Positions 44,114 through 52,705 of a stretch of 55,400 nt of DNA are shown in pieces; the first letter of the stretch is position 1; every line of letters starts with the position of its first letter. The stretch lies in NCBI GenBank assembly GCA_938008535.1, contig CALLKF010000038.1, forward strand, positions 1 to 55,400, in the 5' to 3' direction. The DNA comes from an uncultured Saprospirales bacterium (GTDB lineage: Bacteria; Bacteroidota; Bacteroidia; Chitinophagales; JADIYW01). The notes beneath the pieces were generated by a model. It searched no databases. It had not been told where the DNA came from and worked only from the letters and a program-made list of their open reading frames with translations. The translations under genes and the position numbers were made by a program.

Positions 44114-44199
44114 AGTAATAGATATGAGATTAGAGATTTGATGCTCTTTCTTGTATTTTTTTCGCATCTAATTTCTAACAATCTAACACTATAAACAAA

Positions 44200-44871
44200 A
44201 TGGACTACGGAAAAGAATTTAGAAAATATGCTACCAAGCATCACGGATTGTCATCTATTTATGTAGATGATTATTTACAAAAAAGCATCACCAACCTTAC
44301 ACCAAACATCATAGAAGAGAGACCAATGAATGTAGCTGCATTAGATGTGTTTTCTCGTTTAATGATGGATAGAATCATTTTCATGGGAACTGGTATCGAT
44401 GATTATGTAGCTAATATCATCATGGCGCAATTGCTGTTTTTAGAATCAGCTGATGCAACACGCGATGTTATGATTTATGTAAACTCTCCAGGTGGCAGCG
44501 TTTATGCAGGCCTTGGTATTTATGATACGATGCAATACATCAAACCAAATGTGGCAACTTGCTGCGTTGGTATTGCTGCTTCAATGGCTGCTGTATTATT
44601 ATGTGCTGGCGAAAAAAATAAACGCAGTGCTTTAACACACTCGCGTGTGATGATACACCAGCCAATGGGTGGTGCGCAAGGACAAGTTTCTGAAATAGAA
44701 ATTACCTACAAAGAAATTACTAAATTGAAAAAAGAATTGTATGAAATTATTGCGGATCATAGCGGACAACCATACGAAAAAGTAGAAAAAGACAGTGATC
44801 GCGATTACTGGATGACTTCTACAGAAGCTAAAGAATATGGTATGATTGACGAAGTATTAAGCAGAAAATAA
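44200..44871 (+). CDS. clpP: ATP-dependent Clp protease proteolytic subunit
   Basis: 223 aa serine protease forming the tetradecameric Clp chamber. The triad is visible with canonical spacing: Ser128 (GIAASMAA), His153 (RVMIHQPMGG) and Asp202 (DSDRDYWM). NSPGGSVYAGLGIYDTMQ is conserved. It lies between tig and clpX, its ATPase partner, and is followed by two hairpins. Confidence 0.97.
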   Translation: MDYGKEFRKYATKHHGLSSIYVDDYLQKSITNLTPNIIEERPMNVAALDVFSRLMMDRIIFMGTGIDDYVANIIMAQLLFLESADATRDVMIYVNSPGGSVYAGLGIYDTMQYIKPNVATCCVGIAASMAAVLLCAGEKNKRSALTHSRVMIHQPMGGAQGQVSEIEITYKEITKLKKELYEIIADHSGQPYEKVEKDSDRDYWMTSTEAKEYGMIDEVLSRK

Positions 44872-44876
44872 CACCT

Positions 44877-44909
44877 AACTTTTCTAAAGTTATAACCTTT
44901 AGAAAAGTT
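44877..44909 (+). repeat. 13-bp hairpin directly after clpP
   Basis: Arms AACTTTTCTAAAG (44877-44889) and CTTTAGAAAAGTT (44897-44909). It starts 5 bases after the clpP stop and lacks its own T run; a stronger hairpin follows. Confidence 0.6.
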
Positions 44910-44917
44910 GAAAACGA

Positions 44918-44949
44918 AAAAATGCCATCGCAAAAGTGATGGCATTTTT
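44918..44949 (+). terminator. intrinsic terminator between clpP and clpX
   Basis: Arms AAAAATGCCATC (44918-44929) and GATGGCATTTTT (44938-44949), loop GCAAAAGT, ending in a T run. It would end the tig-clpP transcript, giving clpX a separate promoter or reduced read-through. Confidence 0.85.
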
Positions 44950-44971
44950 ATTAAAACACATCTATTTTTCG

Positions 44972-44979
44972 TAATTTTG
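44972..44979 (+). promoter_or_regulatory. possible -7 element of clpX
   Basis: TAATTTTG fits TAnnTTTG, just past the terminator and 50 bp before the clpX ATG. No -33 match. Confidence 0.4.
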
Positions 44980-45029
44980 AATTTTAAAATACTTATAACT
45001 TTTTCCTTATAACTTATTAACGCTTGTCA

Positions 45030-46259
45030 ATGTCTAAAAAAAATCAAAATAAATGTAGCTTTTGTGGCAAACCAAAAGAAGAAGTAAAAATTCTAATTGC
45101 TGGTTTAGATGGTCACATTTGTGAAAATTGCGTAACGCAGGCAAAAACGATTTTAGATGAAGAATTCTTTTCTAAAAAATTGACGAATAAATCTTCTCAG
45201 CTAAAAATTCAAAAACCAAAATCAATCAAAGAATATTTAGATCAGTATGTAATTGGACAAGATGAAGCCAAAAAAGTGATGGCTGTTGCCGTGTATAATC
45301 ACTACAAAAGATTAAATCAACCAGAAACAAAGGACGAAGTAGAAATTGAAAAATCTAATATTCTGATGGTTGGTGAAACTGGAACTGGCAAAACTTTATT
45401 GGCAAAAACAATTGCTAAATTATTGAATGTGCCATTTACTATTGTCGACGCAACTATTTTCACTGAAGCTGGTTACGTTGGCGAAGATGTGGAAAGCATT
45501 ATTTCGCGCTTGTTGCAAGTTTGCGATTATGATATTTCTGCAGCAGAAAAAGGAATTGTGTTTATTGATGAAATTGATAAAATTTCGCGCAAAGGCGACA
45601 ATCCATCACTCACACGCGATATAAAAGAAGGCACACAACAATCTTTATTAAAATTAATTGAAGGAACCGAAGTGTTGGTGCCACCAAATGGCGGACGCAA
45701 GCATCCTGAACAAAAATTACTAAAAGTTGACACAAAAAATATTCTATTTATTTGTGGTGGTTCGTTTGATGGAATTGATAAAGTAATTGCAAAGCGTTTA
45801 AAAACATCTACTGTTGGTTTCAAAAAAAATAAAGAAAATGATGAAATTGACAGAGAAAATTTATTGCAATATATTACACAACAAGACACCAAAAGTTTTG
45901 GCTTAATTCCTGAATTGGTTGGTCGTTTGCCAGTGCTAACTTATTTAGAACCATTAGATGCTGCTACGTTGAAAGCAATTTTAGTAGAACCAAAAAATTC
46001 GTTGGTGAAGCAATACAAAAAATTATTTTCTATAGAAAATATTGAATTAACGATTGATGATGAAACCTTAGATTTTATGGTAGAAAAAGCCATGGAATAT
46101 AAATTAGGAGCACGTGGTTTGCGTTCCATTTTTGAAGCCATTGTAAACGATGCTATGTTCGAATTACCATCAACAGATATTGATAAATTCTATCTTACTT
46201 TAGAATATGCGCAAGAAAAATTGAACAAATCTAAAATGGCGAAGTTGAAAGTGGCGTAG
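45030..46259 (+). CDS. clpX: ATP-dependent Clp protease ATP-binding subunit ClpX
   Basis: 409 aa from the ATG at 45030. AAA+ unfoldase that feeds substrates to ClpP. The N-terminal zinc-binding domain has Cys9, Cys12, Cys31 and Cys34 (CSFC, CENC). Walker A is GETGTGKT (115-122), Walker B is VFIDEIDKI (about 177-185). The IGF-type loop reads IYXF-like weakly; the C-terminal domain YKLGARGLRSIFE is present. Its stop abuts the stop of the convergent gene at 46260. Confidence 0.97.
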   Translation: MSKKNQNKCSFCGKPKEEVKILIAGLDGHICENCVTQAKTILDEEFFSKKLTNKSSQLKIQKPKSIKEYLDQYVIGQDEAKKVMAVAVYNHYKRLNQPETKDEVEIEKSNILMVGETGTGKTLLAKTIAKLLNVPFTIVDATIFTEAGYVGEDVESIISRLLQVCDYDISAAEKGIVFIDEIDKISRKGDNPSLTRDIKEGTQQSLLKLIEGTEVLVPPNGGRKHPEQKLLKVDTKNILFICGGSFDGIDKVIAKRLKTSTVGFKKNKENDEIDRENLLQYITQQDTKSFGLIPELVGRLPVLTYLEPLDAATLKAILVEPKNSLVKQYKKLFSIENIELTIDDETLDFMVEKAMEYKLGARGLRSIFEAIVNDAMFELPSTDIDKFYLTLEYAQEKLNKSKMAKLKVA

Positions 46260-46952
46260 TTATTTTTCATTCCAAAGTGGCTTTGGAAAATAATTTGGGT
46301 CAATATTTAAAAGTTCTTTAGATTCTTTGTATAATCTATAATTATAGAAACTACCATCTAATTTATCGAACAAAATTTGTAACTTACTTTTGTCAAAAGT
46401 ATTGCAATATAAATATGATTGGATAAATGATAATGTCAAATAAGTTGGTTTGTGAGTTAGATGATAATTATAAATAAGTTCATCAACAACGCTATCTCGA
46501 ATTACATTATACTTTTTTAAACTGTCAGACAGAACCATTTTTCTTAAATCCACAATTCTTGGTAAATTATAAGACTTTGATATGCTATCATTTATATTAT
46601 TTAACAGTTGAAATTCATCATTTAATTTAGAATTTTTAAAACTTGCATTTTTAGATTTTAGATCAATATTTATTGAAAAATTTCCTTCATGCAAATAAAA
46701 TGGAATATAGTGTTGAATATCATTATTGTACAATAAAATTACCATTCTAGGTTCTGCAACATAAAAACACATTGAATCTGAAGGCATACCAATTGAATCT
46801 TCATAAATTAGATTATTTCTGTCTAAAATGTAAAGACCAGCAAAATCTATTTTATTTAAAAGATTAATTTCGATTCTGCTGTTTATTGGTTGTGATTTAG
46901 CATTAAAGAAACATGCGCAAAACAAAACAAATATAAAGGTTGATTTTATCAT
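46260..46952 (-). CDS. hypothetical secreted protein, DUF4369-like without thioredoxin domain
   Basis: 230 aa with signal peptide (MIKSTFIFVLFCACFFNAKSQ). The region IDFAGLYILDRNNLIYEDSIG to FYLHEGNFSINIDLKSKNASF, followed by LNDEFQLLNNIND, resembles the DUF4369 domain that precedes thiol-disulfide oxidoreductases in Bacteroidota, but no CxxC thioredoxin domain follows. A TATGTTTG box lies 12 bp upstream of the ATG. The domain call is tentative. Confidence 0.65.
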   Translation of the reverse strand: MIKSTFIFVLFCACFFNAKSQPINSRIEINLLNKIDFAGLYILDRNNLIYEDSIGMPSDSMCFYVAEPRMVILLYNNDIQHYIPFYLHEGNFSINIDLKSKNASFKNSKLNDEFQLLNNINDSISKSYNLPRIVDLRKMVLSDSLKKYNVIRDSVVDELIYNYHLTHKPTYLTLSFIQSYLYCNTFDKSKLQILFDKLDGSFYNYRLYKESKELLNIDPNYFPKPLWNEK

Positions 46953-47114
46953 TGATTAATTGTCAAACATACATCAAAATAACAATTTATTTTTTAAATT
47001 TAATGATATAAATATACTTAACTATACATTGCAAAACTCTTACTCATCAATTTTTCTTATCGACTTATGTGATTTATGTAACAATATTTAAAACTTTTGA
47101 GTACATTTCTTTAT

Positions 47115-47122
47115 TATCTTTG
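47115..47122 (+). promoter_or_regulatory. -7 element of sodA
   Basis: TATCTTTG, 45 bp upstream of the ATG. A TTTG at 47096-47099 lies upstream with only 15 bp spacing, shorter than usual. Confidence 0.5.
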
Positions 47123-47166
47123 TAATCTATAATTTATTCATTCACTAATTCTAAATATTTATAAAA

Positions 47167-47778
47167 ATGGCTTTCGAATTACCACAATTACCGTACGCAT
47201 ACGATGCATTAGAACCGCACATAGATGCGAAAACAATGGAAATACATCACGGCAAACACCACAACGCGTATGTAACCAACTTAAATGCAGCTTTGGCTGG
47301 CACTGAAAATGAAGGAAAATCGCTGATAGAATTATTAGCTACTATCTCTACACTTTCACCTGCAGTGCGCAACAATGGTGGTGGACATTTCAATCACTCT
47401 TTGTTCTGGCAAATAATGTCGCCAACTGGTGGTGGCGAGCCAACTGGAAAAATTGGCGAAGCAATCACTGCAACATTCGGATCTTACGCTACTTTCAAAG
47501 AAGAATTTACCAAAGCCGCAACAACGCGCTTCGGTTCTGGCTGGGCTTGGCTGTCTGTTGCTGATGGAAAATTAGTAATCAGTTCCACACCAAACCAGGA
47601 CAATCCGTTAATGGATGTGGCTGACGTAAAAGGCACACCGCTTTTGGGCTTGGATGTTTGGGAACACGCATACTATTTAAATTACCAAAACCGCAGACCA
47701 GACTATATTGCTGCGTTTTACAATGTAATTAATTGGACAGAAGTAAACAGAATGTATGAAGCAGCGTTAACACTGTAA
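47167..47778 (+). CDS. sodA: superoxide dismutase, Mn type (or cambialistic)
   Basis: 203 aa. Metal ligands are His27 (MEIHHGKHH), His77 (GGHFNHSLFW), Asp163 and His167 (DVWEHAYYLNY). Gln144 in NQDNPLM is the residue placement of Mn-type enzymes, against the Fe-type pattern. No signal peptide, so cytosolic; it dismutates superoxide. Own promoter and terminator. Confidence 0.96.
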   Translation: MAFELPQLPYAYDALEPHIDAKTMEIHHGKHHNAYVTNLNAALAGTENEGKSLIELLATISTLSPAVRNNGGGHFNHSLFWQIMSPTGGGEPTGKIGEAITATFGSYATFKEEFTKAATTRFGSGWAWLSVADGKLVISSTPNQDNPLMDVADVKGTPLLGLDVWEHAYYLNYQNRRPDYIAAFYNVINWTEVNRMYEAALTL

Positions 47779-47794
47779 TCTTTCTATTTCACAT

Positions 47795-47830
47795 ACAAAA
47801 AACGTCCTCAATGTTTAGGACGTTTTTTGT
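47795..47830 (+). terminator. sodA terminator
   Basis: Perfect 14-bp arms ACAAAAAACGTCCT (47795-47808) and AGGACGTTTTTTGT (47817-47830), loop CAATGTTT, with an internal T run on both strands. Confidence 0.9.
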
Positions 47831-47908
47831 TTGTCTTGACCGCAGATTTATCTGATTTACTTGATTAAAATGATTTTCAAATCCTAAAATCCTTTAATCC
47901 TACAAATT

Positions 47909-49996
47909 CTATTCTTTCACAAACGTTCGGCTCACCACTTTTCCGTCTTCCATAAAAATTGCCAGCTGATACATGCCTTTTGGTAAGGTTTGCAGCGAAA
48001 TTGCTTTGGAAATTTTATTCGTTTCAATTTTCTCACTGAATAAAATCTGACCTACAGTATTAATAATTTTCAAAGTTGCGATTTGCTTTGCTTTAAAATC
48101 GATATTTATATTCAGCAGATCGTTTGCCGGATTTGGAAACAATGAGAATTTATCAATGTTAGAATTGTTGTTTTTTGTACCTAATACAATATGCTGAAAC
48201 GTGTCAGAGAGCGCTTTGCAGCCATTAACGTCTGTAATTTCAACCTGGTAAAAGGCAGTTAATGCAAGATTTGGATGAATAGTATCTTCTGTAGAGCCAG
48301 CCAGTAAAATTCCGTTTTGATACCATTTATAAGTAAAACCGGTTTGCGTTTGTAAATATTGACCGCTATTAACTGTAATAATTGGCTTATCAAGTGTATC
48401 TGCATTTACCAAGTTAAAACTGTCTTTAACCACACAATTATTGCTGTCTTTCAAAGTCACCACATATTTTCCAGATGCTAAGTTATTGTTCAGTTCAGTA
48501 GTATTTCCGTTGTTCCAGTTATATATATAAGGACTAAAACCACCTGTAGCATGTAATTCTATTAAACCGTTTGTCACATTCGGACAACTTGGATTAACCA
48601 ATCGCACCACATTATTTTTTAACGTATCTGGACGTCTTAAATCAAAACTGTCTTTGCGTACACAGCCAATACCATTAGTAGCTGTTACGTAATAAGTTCC
48701 TTCATCTAAATTGCTGATCTGATTTCCAGCACTTCCATTATTCCAAACATAATTAACTGCACCATTGCTGTTAATACTAAAAAGTTCTATTAAACCATCT
48801 GTCGTATTGTAACAAGATGGATTTAATTTTCTGATTGCGCCAATTCGGAAAGGTGAACATAACTCTCTTATTTTATAAATCACACCATTGCTAACATTGG
48901 AAGCATACAATTCGCCGTCAATATCTTCGCCAAAAGCAGAAATATTGACACCAGTCAATGGTTTACCTATAGCAGTAGTCTGGAAAGTAGCATTATTTTT
49001 TTTAATCAGCCAGAAATTTGCGGTGCCATAATCAGCACAAATATAATAGCCATAAAAATCAGGATATTTTGAACCTCTGTACACAAAACCACCGGTAACA
49101 GCAATGCCGCCGCTTGCGCTTCTATCATAGTCATAAACCGGAAATTTATAATTGGCTGCACCTGCACAGCCAGAAGTATTAAATGTGTTATTACCTTCAT
49201 AGCATCGCCAGCCGTAATTTTCGCCACCGGTACTCGTGCTTGCCTGGAAATTTATTTCTTCTCTGGCGCTTTGGCCAACATCACCCATCCACATATCATG
49301 TGTCAGCCGGTCAAAACTAAAACGCCAAGGATTTCGCAAACCGTAAGCCCAGATTTCCTGTTTCACATTACTTTGTCCAACAAAAGGATTACTTGCCGGA
49401 ACACTATACGTTCCTGCAAAATTATTTACATCAATGCGAAGTAATTTTCCTAAAAAGGTATTTTTATTTTGAGCGTTGCCGTTCGGATCACCGCCGCTGC
49501 CGCCGTCGCCAACAGCAACATATAAAAAGCCATCATTTCCAAATTTGATACAGCCGCCATTATGATTGGTAAATGTTGGATGTGGAAGTGTAATCACCAC
49601 TCTTTCTGAATCGATGACAGCTCTGTTTGGATTGTCGCCCACTCTGTAGCGTACAACATTATTGTCGTTTGAATTCTTTTTGGTGTAATACACATAAACA
49701 TATGCATTGTGTACATAATCCGGATGAAACGCCATGCCTAGCAAACCCTGTTCGCTGCTTAATTGCACTTTAGTTCTAAGATCAATAAAAGTATCAAGTT
49801 TATTTCCGGCAGAATCCAATGTCCAGATAATTCCGTTTTGTTGAACTATATATAACTTCCTCGATAAACCATCATTAGCAATATCTATTGGAGAAGTAAA
49901 TGTGCGTGAAAAGGTATCCAGTTTTATTTTCGGCTGTGCATTTGCGAATAAACTAAGAAATAAGAAAATGTACAAAAGTGTAAATCTATTTAGCAT
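47909..49996 (-). CDS. secreted PQQ-dependent sugar dehydrogenase-like protein with SprB repeats and T9SS sorting domain
   Basis: 695 aa with signal peptide (FTLLYIFLFLSLFANAQ). Residues about 25-385 form a glucose/sorbosone-dehydrogenase-type propeller (SEQGLLGMAFHPDY, HNGGCIKFGNDGFLYVAVGDGG, WAYGLRNPWRFSFD). Two SprB-like repeats follow (NPSCYNTTDGLIELFSINSNG with YVWNNG, and NPSCPNVTNGLIELHATGG with YNWNNG). A C-terminal T9SS sorting domain closes it (FSLFPNPANDLLNINID, LPKGMYQLAIFMEDGKVVSRTF). It probably oxidises a sugar at the cell surface; the substrate is unknown. Confidence 0.92.
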   Translation of the reverse strand: MLNRFTLLYIFLFLSLFANAQPKIKLDTFSRTFTSPIDIANDGLSRKLYIVQQNGIIWTLDSAGNKLDTFIDLRTKVQLSSEQGLLGMAFHPDYVHNAYVYVYYTKKNSNDNNVVRYRVGDNPNRAVIDSERVVITLPHPTFTNHNGGCIKFGNDGFLYVAVGDGGSGGDPNGNAQNKNTFLGKLLRIDVNNFAGTYSVPASNPFVGQSNVKQEIWAYGLRNPWRFSFDRLTHDMWMGDVGQSAREEINFQASTSTGGENYGWRCYEGNNTFNTSGCAGAANYKFPVYDYDRSASGGIAVTGGFVYRGSKYPDFYGYYICADYGTANFWLIKKNNATFQTTAIGKPLTGVNISAFGEDIDGELYASNVSNGVIYKIRELCSPFRIGAIRKLNPSCYNTTDGLIELFSINSNGAVNYVWNNGSAGNQISNLDEGTYYVTATNGIGCVRKDSFDLRRPDTLKNNVVRLVNPSCPNVTNGLIELHATGGFSPYIYNWNNGNTTELNNNLASGKYVVTLKDSNNCVVKDSFNLVNADTLDKPIITVNSGQYLQTQTGFTYKWYQNGILLAGSTEDTIHPNLALTAFYQVEITDVNGCKALSDTFQHIVLGTKNNNSNIDKFSLFPNPANDLLNINIDFKAKQIATLKIINTVGQILFSEKIETNKISKAISLQTLPKGMYQLAIFMEDGKVVSRTFVKE

Positions 49997-50044
49997 AAAA
50001 ATTATTTTATACTAATATAACTAAAATTGGATGAAATTGTTCTT

Positions 50045-50103
50045 TAAGTCTTAACTCTATAAAATAGTCTTGGCTCTTGATTCTAAAAATCCTGACTCTA
50101 TCT
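50045..50103. repeat. micro-repeat (CTTGACTCTGATTCT type) at the serC 3' end
   Basis: Degenerate 7- to 10-bp units such as TCTTAACTC, TCTTGGCTC, TTGATTC and CCTGACTC run up to and slightly into the serC stop region. Similar in style to other border repeats in this window. Confidence 0.5.
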
Positions 50104-51162
50104 CCTCTCAAATGCCTGCATAGCATCTACCAGCACTTGCACACTTTCTATCGGCAACGCATTATAGCACGATGCACGGAAACCGCCAACCGTTCGGTAA
50201 CCTTTAATACCATCTATATTATATGGTTTCACAAATTCTAAAAAATCCGCAGTTGTTTGTTCATCTTTAGCTGTGAATACAATATTCATTCGACTTCTGT
50301 CTTCTGTAACGGCATGACCTGTAAACAATGGATTCCGGTCGATCTCATTATATAATAAAGCAGCTTTTGCAGCATTGCGTTTTTCCATTTCAGGTAAACC
50401 ACCTAACTTTTTCAGCCAGCGCAATGTAAGCAGGCAAGTATAAATCGTAAAAACAGGTGGTGTATTATATAAAGAGTTGTTTTTTGCATATACTGAATAA
50501 TCCCACATTTTTGATTTCGGTCGAGTCGCTCTTCCTAACCATTCATTTTTAATGATAACCAACGTGATGCCTGCACAACCTAAATTTTTCTGAGCGCCTG
50601 CATATATAAGATGATACTTGGAAACATCAACCGGTCGCGAAAAAATATCAGAACTCATATCGCACACCACGGGAACTTCATATTGCTTGTCTTCTAAAAA
50701 CTCCGTACCATATATGGTATTGTTAGAAGTAAGATGCAGATATGCAGCATCTTTATCTACCGTAAAATCTTTTGGAATAAAAGTAAAATTAGCGTCTTTT
50801 GATGAAGCGATGATATGGGTTTTGCCGTAGAGCCGAGTTTCTTCTTCCGCGCGTATCGACCAGATATCGGTTTCCACAAAATCAGCGGTTTCGTTATCGT
50901 TCAGTATATTATACGGAATCATGTTGAACTGCATATTGGCGCCACCTTGCAGCAGCAGTACCGAATAATCTTCCGGAATTTGCAGCAATTCTTTTATTAA
51001 AGAAAACGTTTCTTCCAAAATAGCATCAAATGTTTTGCTTCTGTGCGAAATTTCAAGGATAGACAAGCCGCTGTTATCTATTTCAAGGCACGCCTGTGCG
51101 CTTTGCTCAAAAACTTCCTGTGGTAATATAGATGGACCTGCTCCGAAATTGTGTTTTTTCAT
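50098..51162 (-). CDS. serC: phosphoserine aminotransferase
   Basis: 354 aa class V PLP-dependent aminotransferase that makes phosphoserine from phosphohydroxypyruvate and glutamate. N-terminal NFGAGPSILP; GGANMQFNMIPYN; the PLP Lys192 in YAGAQKNLGCAG; and C-terminal GYRTVGGFRASCYNALP. Start MKKHNF is typical. Transcribed alone; the adjacent serA seen in some relatives is absent here. Confidence 0.96.
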   Translation of the reverse strand: MKKHNFGAGPSILPQEVFEQSAQACLEIDNSGLSILEISHRSKTFDAILEETFSLIKELLQIPEDYSVLLLQGGANMQFNMIPYNILNDNETADFVETDIWSIRAEEETRLYGKTHIIASSKDANFTFIPKDFTVDKDAAYLHLTSNNTIYGTEFLEDKQYEVPVVCDMSSDIFSRPVDVSKYHLIYAGAQKNLGCAGITLVIIKNEWLGRATRPKSKMWDYSVYAKNNSLYNTPPVFTIYTCLLTLRWLKKLGGLPEMEKRNAAKAALLYNEIDRNPLFTGHAVTEDRSRMNIVFTAKDEQTTADFLEFVKPYNIDGIKGYRTVGGFRASCYNALPIESVQVLVDAMQAFERR

Positions 51163-51260
51163 CTGTGTATTTTTATTGCTTAACTGTTGCCCTAAAAATA
51201 CGACTAAATCACAAATTCATAAATTATGAAATCATAACGTGTGATGCAAAATTGTAATTG

Positions 51261-51978
51261 CTATTTCCTTTTAATTACAAGTGTCATTGAATTGTGCCTT
51301 TTATTGTTAAGATAAGAACGTTGGGCAATTTCAATTTGCTTTGGATTTGTAATACCTTCTTGAATTTTCACTTGTTTTACCCATTCTTTAACGAAATTAT
51401 TACTATCATCATTATCAACGGCTTCTGTTTCTGAAAAATATAAATACTCATATTCTGATTTTGCAAACAACTTATAAAAGTCATTCTTTTTAAAATAATG
51501 CTTAAAACTTGATGTGTTCTTTTTGTTCGTATAGTGTTTCCAAGAATGAACAACTATAACAATGACAGTATCATTAGTTATGTAACTCTTTAGATTATTT
51601 ATAAATTCTTTAATTTGGTTAAAATCTAAAAAATGTAAAATATTTGAAAGTATTATTCCTGCAAACGTATGATTATTAAAAGAGTTAGAGGGAAATTTTT
51701 CTGTAGAATAATTTACTCTCTCTATATTAAATTCCATATCATTTACTCTCTTCTTTAAATATTCTATTTGGAATTCTTCTTCGTCAATTGCATATAGTTC
51801 AAATTTTGAATTTAGCATATCAAGAATATAATTACTTTGACCACAACCAATATCTATTACTTTGCCTGTTTTGCATGATAAATAATGAGTTAGTTAATTT
51901 TCAAATCTGGATATGATTTCTTTAGTTGGATACTTTTCATAGTACAATTTCCAATATAGTTTCATTGTATCATTCATA
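51261..51978 (-). pseudogene. class I SAM-dependent methyltransferase, broken by frameshift and stop
   Basis: The intact frame 51818-51261 (185 aa) starts after the SAM-binding motif. Reading upstream in the same frame recovers VIDIGCGQSNYILDML, a clear methyltransferase motif I, and LTHYLSCKTGK, before an in-frame TAA at 51896-51894. Beyond it the frame continues with KLYWKLYYEKYPTKEIISRFEN. One extra A in a run at 51960-51963 then separates this from a natural start MNDTM at 51978. Motif II (LYAIDEEEF) and the C-terminal part (AGIILSNILHFLDF) are in the intact frame. Either a decayed gene or two sequencing errors; coordinates span the reconstructed gene. Confidence 0.72.
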
Positions 51979-52040
51979 CCATCAAATATAACCAAACCCA
52001 CCAATAAATCAAAAACCTGCTATTTACTGCTGTCCGCCAA

Positions 52041-52073
52041 AACTCTGTCAGGGTTTTAAACCCTGACAGAGTT
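52041..52073. repeat. perfect 16-bp palindrome (AACTCTGTCAGGG type)
   Basis: Arms AACTCTGTCAGGGTTT (52041-52056) and AAACCCTGACAGAGTT (52058-52073) around one base. Terminator-like hairpins with this core are common between Bacteroidota genes. It lies between the methyltransferase remnant and the heptad locus and contains the TAA that ends the minus-strand heptad frame. Confidence 0.75.
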
Positions 52074-52331
52074 AGTCGCAGCATTTTTACCGCTTTCCAC
52101 GTTTCCTTTACTGGCTTCCACGTTTCTTTTGCCGTTTTCCATTATTCCTGTAATACTTTGCATTACAACTTTACCAACTTCCGCCTTCTATTTATTAATT
52201 TCCGCATCCTTTTTATTTATTTCCGCTATTCCTTTACTCGTTTCTGCGTTTCTTTTACTCATTTCTGCTTTCTCTTTACTTATTTCCGGTTCTTCTTTAC
52301 TCGTTTCCACATTTCCTTTACTGGCTTCCAC
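52056..52331 (-). pseudogene. heptad-repeat ORF on the minus strand, split by an in-frame TAG
   Basis: From a GTG at 52331 the minus strand encodes heptads such as VETSKEE, AEMSKRN, AETSKGI and AEINKKD. A TAG at 52190-52188 interrupts, but the same frame continues with AEVGKVV, MENGKRN, VEASKGN and VESGKNA to a TAA at 52058-52056. The heptad phase is unchanged across the TAG, so this is a point nonsense change and not an indel. No proper ATG or leader precedes it (a TAA is at 52337-52335). Confidence 0.5.
52080..52331 (-). repeat. 21-bp tandem repeat array, 12 units, minus orientation
   Basis: Twelve contiguous 21-bp units on the minus strand, from 52331-52311 down to 52100-52080, of the type GTGGAAGCCAGTAAAGGAAAC. 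They are more diverged in the middle than at the ends. Head to head with the plus array at 52376. Confidence 0.88.
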
Positions 52332-52375
52332 TGTTTAGTTACTTTTTTCCACTAGTGAAACGTATCAGCTAACAG

Positions 52376-52627
52376 GTGGAAAGCACCATAGGCAATGTGG
52401 AAAGCACCGCAGGAAACATGGAAAGCATCACAGGAAACGTGGAAAACACCGCAGGAAACGTGGAAAGCACCTTAGAAAACGCGGAAAGCATCACAGGAAA
52501 TGCGGAAACCATCGTAGGAAACGTGGAAAGCATCATAGGAAACGCGGAAAGCACCGTAGGAAACATGGAAAGCATCACAGGAAATGCGGAAATCATTGTA
52601 GGAAACGCGGAACGTTTAAAGCAATAA
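52376..52627 (+). CDS. small heptad-repeat ORF (VESTAGN repeats)
   Basis: 83 codons from a GTG at 52376; the first in-frame ATG is at 52418. It encodes eleven heptads of the type (V/M/A)ES(T/I)xGN and ends ERLKQ. A stop (TAA at 52370-52372) lies just upstream, so no leader exists. It has no hydrophobic core pattern, no signal peptide and no known domain. Openness follows from the 21-bp period, so translation is doubtful. Design is the same as the ORF at 6980-7267, with a different heptad. Confidence 0.35.
   Translation: MESTIGNVESTAGNMESITGNVENTAGNVESTLENAESITGNAETIVGNVESIIGNAESTVGNMESITGNAEIIVGNAERLKQ
52376..52627 (+). repeat. 21-bp tandem repeat array, 11 full units plus a partial, plus orientation
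   Basis: Units at 52376, 52397, 52418 and every 21 bp to 52586, type GTGGAAAGCACCGCAGGAAAC, then a diverged last unit. Shares the GTGGAA...GGAAAC frame with the opposed array at 52080-52331, with 44 bp between the two. Confidence 0.92.
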
Positions 52628-52705
52628 ATGCAAACAACCTCATTATTCATTTTCATGATTTTTTCGGATAAATCCTTAACTTAGTTTCAGTAAAACCATA
52701 AAATA

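Noticed and set aside
52080..52627. CRISPR array
   Set aside because: Units are contiguous with no unique spacers, the period is 21 bp, and no cas genes are near. The Cas4-like motif at 10.4-11.9 kb belongs to a DUF2779 protein far away.
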